Shown in pieces: positions 43,407 to 53,182 of a stretch of 64,000 bases of DNA (position 1 is its first letter; each line of letters starts with the position of its first letter). The position numbers were made by a program, and so were the translations under genes. Location: the NCBI GenBank assembly GCA_023614405.1, contig CM042697.1, positions 160,990,149 through 161,054,148 on the forward strand. The letters are read 5' to 3'. The notes beneath the pieces were generated by a model. It worked only from the letters and a program-made list of their open reading frames with translations. It did no database searches and was not told the origin of the DNA. The DNA comes from Avena insularis. Its lineage: Eukaryota; Streptophyta; Magnoliopsida; Poales; Poaceae.

Positions 43407-45669
43407 TGAAAGGGCATGTATGCCCCCATCTATGGTTTTGGTAATTAATGACAATCTCTATGGACTAATGTGTAAATTTATTTTCACTTGTAGGTTTGTC
43501 CATTGGCATCGCTTGGGCCATGGAGTATGGGGAGCAATTTGCAAGTCTTCAGCTTCATCAAGCAAGAGCATCCAAGAAATGTGTTCCCTCTATAGAAGAA
43601 CAAGACGTTCTATATCAAGTCCAAGTGGGATGCTCAAGGCAAAGGTATGTTCTTGATAGGGCTTTTCTTTTGCCGGTCTTGTGTTGTTAGTTGGGAGACC
43701 GGGTTTAGGATAGATAGCCGTTCTATCAAGAGGGGCTCTCAAGCGGGTGTCTCGATTGCATCGTTCGGAGAGAGCTCAAACCTTTGCATTCATAGCATCA
43801 TCTTTCTTGGTTTTTTATTTGGTACTTGTCCATGAGAGGATCTAGAGCTTGTGGTCATCGTCATAACAAGCTCTAGTTCATCAAATAAGGATTTCACTTG
43901 CAAATCTTATTGTGGTTTTTGATCTTGCGAGTTTTCCGGCTCCACACCTTGGGGGATACTTCACATATATAGTCATGGTATTTTCTCCCAAGGTGATACC
44001 CAATATTTCGTCGTTATCTTTCCAACACAATTGGTTTCATCCCGTTTGGAGTTCGGATGCAAAAGTTATTGCGTTTCTGGTTTTCTGGTTTCAGGAATTT
44101 CCTTGACTGGAAGTTCCGGCTTGCCATCGGAAGTTCCGCTAGGGCATTTTTGCCGCCGAAAGTTATAGTAGAAGTTCCGGGTCTTCTTTCGGTCATGTTT
44201 AGTAACCTTGTGTTTTGGATGTGCTATTTGACGGAACTTCAGTCGGAATTTCCACCGGAAGTTCCGGCCAGGGACCGGAAGTTCCGCTCAGGCCTAGTTG
44301 CCGCTGAAAGTTCCGGTTGAATTTCCGGCTCTTGTTCCTCTCACGTTCAGTAACCTTCTGTTTTGGATATGTCTATTTGACAGAACTTCTGTCGGAACTT
44401 CCACCAGAAGTTTCGCTCCCACCGGAAGTTCCGACCAGGACTCACTTTTTTGGTTTCTCGCTCTGAGTTTTTTGACCGTTGGCTGTGTGCCACCGAAACT
44501 TCCGGCCTCCCACCGGAAGTTCCGTCCAGGACTCGCGAATGCCCATAACAGGCAGATCTGGGAGCCCTTTAAAAGGGGCTCCTCTTCCCCTTCGTGGGTA
44601 ACAACTTTTCTTCTTGGTTCTTGGCTTTCTCTCTCTCCTCCATTGTTGACCTTGAAGAAGCTTCCCTTCTCCCTTTCCCTTCCTATTATTCTTGCATCTT
44701 TTTGAGGGATTTGATAGAGGAGATCTAGATCTACAATCCCCCCAAGCTAAATCCCTTCTTTGTGAAGGAATCATTGGGATCTAGATCTTGGAGAGTTTTG
44801 TGTTCTCCTCTTGTGTTCTTCCTTCCCTATTCCCCCAATAGCTTTTGTAGCTTTGTTGGAATTTGAGAGAGAAGGACTTGCCCTTACATTTGTGCATAGG
44901 TTTGAGTTCTCCTCAGAGATTCGGCGAGTTCAAGCTTGTGGGCTTGTTTCTCTTGGGTTCCTTGGAACCCTAGACGGTTGTGTGGTTGGGTTGTTGAACT
45001 TTTGTGGTCTTGTAGACCTTTTGTGGTAGCCTCTTGTGGCTTTGTTGGCCTTTTGTGGCATTGTAGCCTGTTGTGGCTTTGTCGTTGGGAGCCTCCAATT
45101 GAGTTGTGGAGTTAGCCCCAATCTTGTACGGGTTCAGTGACTGCCCTCAAGCGTCCCATAGTGGAGCGAGTGCCCGCCTTTTGTGTTGCGTACTCGGGAG
45201 AATAGGGTGAGCGTTTTGTGGCGTCGGTGAGTTGTGTGCTTCCGCATCCGGGGTGAGGCCTTGTGTGGCATTGGGTGAGCATCGAGACACCACACCTCGA
45301 GGTGAGCCATTTGTGGCATTTGGAGAGCATTGCGCCATCGCACCCCTCCAACGGAGACGTAGCTTCTTTGGAAGTGAACTTCGGGAAACAAATCTTCGTC
45401 TCCGCGTCCATCGGTTATCTCTCAACCGAGCACTTTACTTATGCACTTTACATTGTGATAGCCATCGTGCTTGAAGTATTTATATCTTGCTATCACCTTG
45501 TTGCTTGTTTTGCTTAGCATAGGTTGTTGGTGCACTTAGGTGAACTTAGTGGCTAGGTTTTGTGCTCAATAAATTAAACGCTGGTTTTATTCTGCATTTA
45601 CTTGAGCCTAAACCGTAATAATTTTAAAAGCCTGTTCACCCGATCTAGGCGACTTCCTTTGTACTTTCA
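43407..45669 (+). repeat. S4 3' LTR
   Basis: 2263 bases. It matches the 5' LTR except for a missing ~250-base segment after GGGCCATG (about 43519) and many point differences. Palindromes at 44108-44524. Confidence 0.93.
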
Positions 45670-45703
45670 AACTGTCTACAAGAATAGAAGTGTGTAGACA
45701 TCA
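45670..45703 (+). repeat. BARE/Angela-type LTR, last 34 bases
   Basis: AACTGTCTACAAGAATAGAA followed by GTGTGTAGACATCA, the terminal part of this LTR type. The first five bases are the S4 target duplication. CACTA sequence begins at 45704. Confidence 0.78.
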
Positions 45704-46916
45704 CCCCACAACTATAAGAGTTCTTCAGCTGATGACTTTAGGTACACATCAATGTTGTTGCTGGGTTGCTTCGGGCCGTGGATGGCATCATAATGAATTT
45801 ACACTTCATGCACAACCAAGGAGGAAGGTTGTAGATACATAGTCACAGGTCATGTGCTGTGACTACAACTCTGCTCCCCAAAAATATGCGTGCCATCTGT
45901 ACTTAGACCAAACCATAAGTTCCTTGCGTCAGCTGTAAAGTCTGGGATGTCTCTCTCGATTTTTCTCCACTGCAACCCATCAACGGGGTGTAACAACTTC
46001 CCGTCTATCTTACGGTCTTCTTTGTGCCATCGCAACAACCTGGCATGCTCTTTGTTTCTGAAAAAATATTTCAACCGTGGTATTATAGGAGCATACCACA
46101 TAACCTTAGTAGGAACCCTCTTCCTGGGGGGGCCTCGTCATCACCCTCAACATCACCAGGGTCATCTCGTCTGATCTTATACCTAGTGCAATACATACCA
46201 GGAATTTATCTAAATTCTCGTACTCCTCATCGCGGTAGAGGATGCAGTCATTAATGCATGCATGTACCTTCTGCACATCCAATTCTAGAGGGCATAGAGT
46301 CTTCTTTGCTTTGTACATACTCTTGGGCAATTTGTTATCCTTTGGAAGCTTCGGCTTCATTATTTTCAGCAACTTCTCAAATCCCTTGTCAGATAAAACA
46401 GCCTCTGCCTTCCATTTCAGCAATTTCAGTGTGGTACAGAGATTTGTACTGCCATCTTTGCAATTTGGGTACAACAATTTTTTTTGATCCTCTAACATGC
46501 CCTCCAACTTCAACTTCTCATTTTCTGTTTCACAGTCTCGCTTGGCATCAGAAATGACCCGACCAAGATTATCAGCAGGCTCATCTGATGCTCGTTCGTC
46601 ACCTCCTTCTTCTTCATTATCTTCCGTTGCAGTATCACTGTATTCAGGGAACATAGGATAGTTGTTATCATCATTTTGTTCTTTACTGTCTTCCATCATA
46701 AACCCTCTTTCTTCGTGCTTGGTCCATCAGTTATAGCTGGACATGAAATCTTTTCGAACCAGGTGGCCACAAATGATTTTCGAGGAAGATTACTCCTTGT
46801 CGTTTTGACATTTAACACATGGACAATGCATAAAACCATTCTATTTGTTTTCCTTAGCCACATCGATAAATTTATCCACGCCCTTAATGTACTCGGATTC
46901 ACGTCGGTCACCATAC
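45704..46916 (-). pseudogene. CACTA copy A TNP2-type transposase, N-terminal third
   Basis: In order on the minus strand: the transposase-associated N-terminus (WINLSMWLRKTNRMVLC), an acidic linker (DTATEDNEEEGGDERAS), LLYPNCKDGSTNLCTTLKLL, KGFEKLLKIMKPKLPKDN, KVHACINDCILYRDEEYENL, and MWYAPIIPRLKYFFRNKEHA with RNLWFGLSTDGTHIFGEQSC. These are conserved blocks of the TNP2/Transposase_21 family, which would act in the nucleus to excise CACTA elements. Frameshifts near 46697 and 46103 (next to a G run). The rest of the gene was displaced by the copia LTR at 45703. Confidence 0.85.
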
Positions 46917-47279
46917 ATTCATTCCCACTTGTTCATCTGCATCATATAATAAAGTTTATCAAAAACAATTACAAAACATCATGAATAGTGAAATGACCAC
47001 TTTACATCGACAGATGCATTGTATCAATAACAGATGAAAGGATAAGGTTACTAACCTCGCTCGAGAAGGAAAGAAAGAGGAGAAAGCTAAAGTATGGCTC
47101 GGGAACCTCATATCATTTTTGTTTTTGTGAAATCAAGCGGCATCATTCCCTTAGACATTTCATCGAAGACCTCACGTGAATAGGAAAAAAATAGCACACA
47201 TATCTCATAGCTTCCACCAAGAAAAAACAAAGGAGGGATGGATGGCTGGAGCGGCATATTTATACGCAGGCAAACTATT

Positions 47280-47470
47280 CGTCCCGGTTTGTAACACAAA
47301 CCGAGACTAAAATTATGCAGCAGACCATGCGTGTGACGCAATAATACAAACTGGGACGAATGCTCTCTTACGAACCGAGACGGATGCCCTTGGCTTTCGT
47401 GCGACGCTCCGACCGCTCGAACCAGGATGAATGCGAGCATTAGTTCCGGTTCATGGTGGAACCAGGACAA
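47280..47470. repeat. CACTA copy A subterminal repeats
   Basis: Alternating direct and inverted motifs of the type GTCCCGGTTTGT, ACAAACCGAGAC, GAACCAGGACAAAAG. Such arrays near CACTA ends are binding sites for the element's own protein in studied cases. Confidence 0.7.
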
Positions 47471-47489
47471 AAGCTCTAGGCCGCTCTGA

Positions 47490-50400
47490 ATGAAAGTCAA
47501 ATTTATAGCACTACTTTAGTTATAGTTGTCTATGATCGAGATACTTTGCTCCAAGTCGTCCATAACCGTAGACACGGCTTTCAGAAAGTTTTACCCTGCA
47601 GGGGGCACAAATAGCAACACACACACGATCAACCTTAGAAAAACCAAATGAAAACCCAACGAGGCATCACGACAAAGAAATCAAAAGATTCATATAATAT
47701 TTCAGGGGGCCACCCCACTAAGCTACCCGCAATGAAGTTGGCCGGTTCCGATACGGACCCAGAGGTTTGTGACGACGGATGTAAACGACTGGGAACCCAA
47801 AAGTGTGACTAGGCTTGTCGGTACCGCGAAAACGTGGCACAGGGTTCCAAAATAGTACAATAGTAAATGCTCTCCACGAGCAACGGTAGTAAATAAATAG
47901 TAGCATGGCATAAGTACAGGATAGTAATAATGCCCCAAACTACTTTGTGGCCCAAGAAATAAGGTATAACTCAAGCTCTCGCTAAGGGGATTCATGGTCC
48001 CACATGCGGATAGTGTGAATAGTCAAGGAACAGGTATCAAGTACTCGGGGTCCTACGAGATACCAGTGATCGGTTAAAACCAAACCACATCTATTGCCCA
48101 CCAGTGCCTCTGCATTAATTATAACTATTCCCAGCATTTTAATATCAAGTTGTAATTTAATTTATGATCATCTCCAACGTAAAGCATATGGCAACATTCC
48201 AACAACTGTGTTACTTGACGACACAAAGCAGCACCTGAGCAAGCGTCTACGACATGCGAGGCCGACTATCTACCAAACAACAGGTAATAGGAGGTGCCCA
48301 AGACAATATAGAGGCTGCAAGGTGAAGGGATACGGGTAGGCTACACTAGCGCAAATCAAAAAATATCTACCGCGTAAACCAGGATTACTGTTGTCATAGA
48401 TCACGGGATTACCACTAGACGCGCGGTTGCAGAACTTGATGAAGCGCGTCATGGCAGTGTAGAAATTCTACGTCTCCTCCTTGTCCTCGTCCCACGAGAA
48501 GATCCCCTTGCGTGGATCATCCAAGTGCCACAGATGCAGCACCTCCGAGGTATCCACACATGCGGGGTGGAAGCATTAGACGCCCGACTGCTAGGTCTGC
48601 GCATGCAACACAAGCGTGAGGAGTGGCGGCTAGGTGGAATGGTCTAACCCTGGTCAGCTCGGCCGACCCTCTCTTATATAGGCATCCCTAGTGGACTTTT
48701 ACATTAGCAGACCATTAGTAGCCTAAGCCTGGTTAATTTAGATCTAATCCTCATTAGGCTTCCAGCCCTTTAAGTGTGTTACCCTATAGGTTCATATACG
48801 TATAAACATGACACGAATACACTTATTCTGTCAATAGTTGGTAGAGGCCTCTAGCAAGACGTGCCAACTCCTAAACGTATACAAAGATCATATCAGACGA
48901 ACCATCACAAGGTTTAGTACATGTATTTCCCTTTGCCTCATGATATTTGGTCTACTCCAAGGTGACCTCCCTTTCTCGATACTGTGATTCGGAATCCGTT
49001 TACTAGGTTAACTCTTAACCTTATATAGCACGGCCATGCATTTTTGGATCCGATCACTCGAGGGGCCCAAAGATCTCTCTCTCAAGTAGAGAGGGGCAAA
49101 TCCCATCTTGATTGACCATGCCTTGCAGCATGCTTCAGGACAAACCCGAAAGCTACCTTTATAACTACCCAGTTACGGAGTAGCGTCTGATAGCCCCAAA
49201 GTAGGTCGATCCACATCTCAAGTACATGCGACAATCTCAGGTCTAAGGACAAAACATACACGATGTGTAGAGAGAGCTGCAAGTCTAATTGCCAGTCTCA
49301 AGTTGGATCAGTCCAACTCCATGTTCATAACATGTGTCCACATCATTGGTTTGAAATCAACCAATCTAATATTCACGTGTGTCCTCACATGAACTTTGAC
49401 TAGGGACAACTATTAAATAACCATACAAGTAAAGAGTTTCACAAACAATTCACATAATTGCCAATCAATACAAGTTGCCTGATATGGATATTCAAGGAAC
49501 ATTACAATAACTCATGGATACATAAGAAATATAATCATCTCTATGATTGCCTCTAGGGCATATTTCCTTCACAAGGGATATCACGGGTATAGAAACTAAA
49601 GCATCACAATATAGATAGCAATAGATCAATAGGAGGAAATAAAGACTATAAAAGTATAAGATAGATAGAAAGGAGGAGAATGCTCGCCTGAAAACATTGT
49701 CAAAGGTTCATACGAAGATTGAGTCGACACTCACATAAACTCATCGGCCTAATCCGTGAAGAACCAAAGCACTAGAAGAAACTCCGGATGCAATATTTAT
49801 TACTACGGCAAAAAACCGGGCATGATGCATGTATGATGCATGACATGGCAAAGGTGCGATGCAATTACATATTAAGCGGAACTGGGGTCCCAACAATTAA
49901 TTAGATGGTTCATGTTATTTAGATACCCTGCAATTTAAATGTTGTCTTAACAAGGCAAAATATGTCACCGGTTCGCTACACGAATTTAAATGGAGGCAAT
50001 ATAAGGCTAGATTTGCCCACATATGGTCTCCATATTTAATTATGAGGTGAATCAGCATAATGCCCCCAACCCACACAATATGTATGCGATATGAATAATT
50101 TATATGCAACAGGTATAGTTATATATTATGAAAATGTTGGTCTCGAAATAAGGGTCACACATGGGTTTCGGTGATCTTGGGTTTCGAGGGGGTCTGGGTT
50201 CGGCGAGGCCATCTTCGGATCCGTGAGGAAGATATTGTCATCCATGGTCAAAGATCTGTGGCTTCGGGTACATGTTGACGGCCTCGTCGTTCATGACGGA
50301 GAACTTGGGTGTTCATCCTTGGTTGTCGAAGACGGACTTGGTGTTGGTTCCATCTTGACAATCTTGTCGTCCGCGTCCGGGGATCTTCGACTTCGCATCG

Positions 50401-51663
50401 ACGACCTTGAGGTTTTGGCTTGGTTTGCCGATGGAGATCTTAGTTAATGCTTTGGGGGTCTTAGGAAGAACTTGCATTGAGACAATTATTGAAGTGGTCG
50501 TTTGTCTCAGTATTGGGTAGTATCACGGGACATCTCGGTCTAAATGACAAGCAGAAACCAAGTGGAACAGCAAAAAGGGATGCGCCAGTGATTGGGCTCG
50601 CATGGCTTAAGCACACAGTTGAGTCGGCAAGGTGTCACTTGCGGTTGAGGATGCTCAATGAAGAGGAGCCCACCAGGAGAGAGGCGCAAGGCCTGTCGAC
50701 CATTGCGGAGTAGAATGGCGGCTCTGCACCGGGGCTTGGCCGATCTTGCAGAGGTGGCCATAGAGGACCACCGTGTCGGGGGACGCTGGAGGTGGACGCG
50801 AGCGGCGCAGGGGCTTGCGTCCACGCGGGGCACAGAGAGGAGGCGAGGATTAGGAAGGTGATGTCGGGCATGAGGGGGGAGAGCAGGACGAGGCAGAAAG
50901 CGATGGGGCGGTGGGGGCGAGGGCGAGAAACGGGGAAGGTGGAGCTTGGTGGCAGCAGGAATGGTGTGGTGGCGGTGGCGAGAGGAGGAGAGTGGTCGGG
51001 CTGTAGCAGGGAGCAGGGGGAGGGAGAGGGAGAGAGAGGAGAGAGGGGGAGGGGAGGTGGAGGAGAGAGGGGCGGCGCGGCGTGGCTCGGGAGAGGGTGC
51101 TCCGGGGTGGGGGAGGCAGTGGCGGTGGCCAGTGAGGGGAGATGTGTACCCACAGTGGGGTGCAGACATGGGGTTCGATCGGGAAGGGAGAGGGAAGCTC
51201 GGTTGGTGGGGGATGGATCAGGCGGTGCGGGAGTGTGTTTGGTTGGGGGATGGGGATGAGATAGGAGTCCCTAGGTGCATGCGGCATGGGAGGGACTAGG
51301 GGTGTGGCGGCGGCAGGAGAGGGGGTGGGGTAGTTGGCAGTAGGATTAGGGTTTGGTTGTAGTCTAGGGTTAGGAAGGGATTTGGTGGTTTCGGTTTTTG
51401 GCTGGGTCGAGGTTGTAGGTGTCCCAGCCGGCTGCCTCCCCCTAATTTTTTTATTTCTTTTTAGAACACTTTTTTTAAAATGTAGACAAACAAAAATATC
51501 CAGATACGACGGGTGCTTTAATTTGAATAGTAGAGGAATACTGTATAACACAAATTAGGGTTTAGTAAAATATTTTTAGATGCAAGTATGCATGATGTCA
51601 TGATGATGCACAAAGTAAAGATAACATGAAATTTTATAGTAGTGGTTTTCCTGGGGTGCTACA
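47490..51663 (-). repeat. Third gypsy-type LTR fragment, holding a copia solo LTR
   Basis: Sequence on either side of the copia solo LTR (47490-48322 and 49577-51663). The right end GGGGTGCTACA gives an LTR start TGTAGCACCCC on the minus strand. The stretch 'ccataaccgtagacacgg' (about 47562) resembles the T2 LTR at about 22357. A GC-rich block (50640-51440) with GGGAGAGGGAGAG repeats lies where Tekay LTRs carry their leader. No internal region, PBS or PPT seen. The left boundary is unresolved. Open frames in the GC-rich block (50540-51558) are compositional. Confidence 0.55.
48323..49571 (-). mobile_element. Copia solo LTR of the C5 family
   Basis: Plus-strand ends TGAAGGGATACGGG and ATATTTCCTTCA are the reverse complement of the C5 LTR termini. 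Flanked by CAAGG at 48318-48322 and 49572-49576. A TATA box (TATATAAG on the minus strand, about 48673-48680) matches those in C5. No internal sequence. Confidence 0.93.
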
Positions 51664-51684
51664 CAACACTAGCTAGTAGGAAAC

Positions 51685-51840
51685 TGTCCATTAGTCCCGG
51701 TTTCCTAACTGGGACTATGGAATCGGGACTAAAAGGGGGCCTTTAGTCCCGGTACAGCCACAAACCGGGACTAACACTCAAGATATTTATTATTATTAAA
51801 AAACGTGACTATGGAATCGGGACTAAAATCCTCCCTTTAG
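51685..51840. repeat. CACTA copy B terminal-proximal repeats
   Basis: Motifs ATTAGTCCCGGTTTCC, AACTGGGACTATGGAAT, CTTTAGTCCCGGTACAG and CACAAACCGGGACTAA in alternating orientation. The short motif pair 'gactatggaatcgggactaaaa' recurs at about 51712 and 51807. Confidence 0.85.
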
Positions 51841-52517
51841 TCATACTCATGTCTAGCCCTATAGTACATAGCTTCAGGGTCGTCTTCGTCATCGTCGTCA
51901 CTAGGCGCACGCGGCTGGATCCTAAGCCAATCCATGGCATATTCTGGGGGCACCTGCCACTCTGGCCTCAGATTCACGACGCGCGCGGGAGGGGGATCCT
52001 GGATTATGACACCGCTATGCCCGCGGCCTTCACCACCACCACCCTTCTTGTGGCTCTGTGGAGGGTCAAAGTGCGGGCACCGCAGGCGAGGATGATCTCC
52101 CTGGGCGATGTAGCGCATCATGCAAATGATAGTCCGGTTCGCCCACCACAGGTGGCGACCAGCTTCGTTGTGGTTCACCGGGGGCGGGCTGTCACCCTCG
52201 TACCTGGCGACTTCCCTTTCCTGCCGGTTAGCAAAGAAGGCATTCTAGTTGTCGTAGTTGTCGGGATCCTAATGGGGATCCGTCCGCTCCTTCGGCATGA
52301 GCTCGAGCTTGAAGTGGTTCGTGATGGCGCTGTGGCGGAACCTTGAGGCACACGGGAGGGCGAGGAACCCTCCGACCTCGGCATCCGTCGGCGGTTGGTA
52401 GCCGAGGCATGGTATGGCTGGGCGCCACGATGCCTCGGTTTCCTTGAGAGTTAGAATGGCCCAGTATGCGGCGTTCGTTGTTATGATAGAGGAAGGCGTG
52501 GATGTTTGGATAGCCAT
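51837..52517 (-). pseudogene. CACTA copy B second ORF, unrecognised, two in-frame stops
   Basis: A single frame of about 226 codons from ATG 52517 (MAIQTSTPSSIITTNAAYW) to 51837. Two TAG codons at about 52270-52272 and 52249-52251 interrupt it; Trp (TGG) decay is the simplest origin. Visible blocks: PAIPCLGYQPPTDAEVGGFL, HSAITNHFKLELMPKERTDP, VNHNEAGRHLWWANRTIICM, HPRLRCPHFDPP, VVNLRPEWQVPPEYAMDWL and an acidic run SDDDDEDDPEAMYY. It lies between the 3' terminus and TNP2 on the same strand. CACTA elements often carry a second gene besides transposase; I do not recognise this family or know its role. Confidence 0.65.
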
Positions 52518-52534
52518 GGCGCGATCGTCCTAGA

Positions 52535-52803
52535 TATAGAGGGAAAGTGCGGGAAGCGGTGGGAAATAGCGGGAAATATCTTTAGTCCCGGTTAGTGGCT
52601 CCAACCGGGACTAAAATCCCCGGTTAGAGGGAAAATGCGGGAAAACATGGCGGGAAGCGGTGGGAAACAGCGGGAAATATCTTTAGTCCTAATTAGTGGC
52701 TCCAACCGGGACTAAAAGCCCCGATTAGAGGGAAAGGGCTGGAAAACATGGTGGGAAGCGGTGGGAAATGGCGGTAAATATCTTTAGTCCCGGTTAGTGG
52801 CAT
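52535..52803. repeat. Tandem ~97-base repeat with hairpins, CACTA copy B
   Basis: Three units beginning AGAGGGAAA (about 52538, 52626 and 52726). Each has GCGGTGGGAAA, then ATATCTTTAGTCC, then an inverted pair GGTTAGTGGCTCCAACC closing to GGGACTAAA. The third unit is cut after its first arm. It lies just upstream of the second ORF start. Confidence 0.85.
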
Positions 52804-52862
52804 ATTATGTGTTATAGTTGCAAGGAAAAATATTATGTGTTATAGTTGCAAGGAAAAATATT
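52803..52862. repeat. Direct duplication of a 28-base unit
   Basis: 'atattatgtgttatagttgc' plus 'aaggaaaa' occurs twice in succession directly after the third subterminal unit. It looks like a local tandem duplication. Confidence 0.85.
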
Positions 52863-53182
52863 AAACTTTGAAAATTGCAAACATCACAAAATATCCTTCA
52901 CAAAATGAGCTATCACGTTCGAGGTTTCATTGCATTTAGGTTCACAATATGAGGCCGAACAGATTTGAACTAGAGGTACACAATATGAGGCCATGAACAC
53001 TTCTTGGCATTTTTCCCTTGCTTATGATCGCTTCAAGCGTAACCATGTAGATTCTTTGTTATTTAACGGGATGCTTGGGTCAGTTTTCACTGTGAAGGGC
53101 AGAATTTCATCAAACTTATTATAGTCTTCTAACATGTCTATCTTGTCCTCTACTCCCACGATGTTTATTTTCCCTGAAAAAA

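Larger units (their letters stand above)
34973..45669 (+). mobile_element. S4: gag-only Sirevirus-like LTR element
   Basis: LTRs 34973-37493 and 43407-45669 (TGAAAGGGCATG to TACTTTCA), TSD AACTG (34968-34972 and 45670-45674), PBS TGGTATCAGAGC at 37496. The 5.9-kb internal region holds a broken gag with two zinc knuckles and 3.5 kb without coding sequence; no protease, integrase or RT is visible. CpG-rich LTR palindromes and repeated polypurine tracts before the 3' LTR are described hallmarks of Sireviruses (Maximus/SIRE lineage of Ty1/copia), hence the assignment. As it lacks pol, it must have moved with enzymes from another element. Confidence 0.85.
45704..47490 (-). mobile_element. CACTA copy A (Caspar-like), 5' part
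   Basis: Minus-strand CACTA (En/Spm) sequence. The left edge is the copia insertion in the transposase gene. The gene's N-terminal end lies to the right, followed by subterminal repeats of the ACAAACCGGGAC type at about 47280-47470. No TAGTG terminus is seen at the right end, so the boundary near 47490 is approximate and the terminus may be lost. It is the same family and orientation as copy B. Confidence 0.8.

Noticed and set aside
50540..51558. Long open frames on both strands in a GC-rich block (up to 233 codons) that could be a host gene
   Set aside because: Pro/Ser- or Gly/Arg-only composition, overlapping on opposite strands, no family motif, and position inside a gypsy LTR fragment; the frames come from base composition.
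52581..52715. Hairpin repeats as a microRNA gene
   Set aside because: The inverted pairs are typical CACTA subterminal motifs in a tandem array next to a CACTA end; no sign of a separate precursor.
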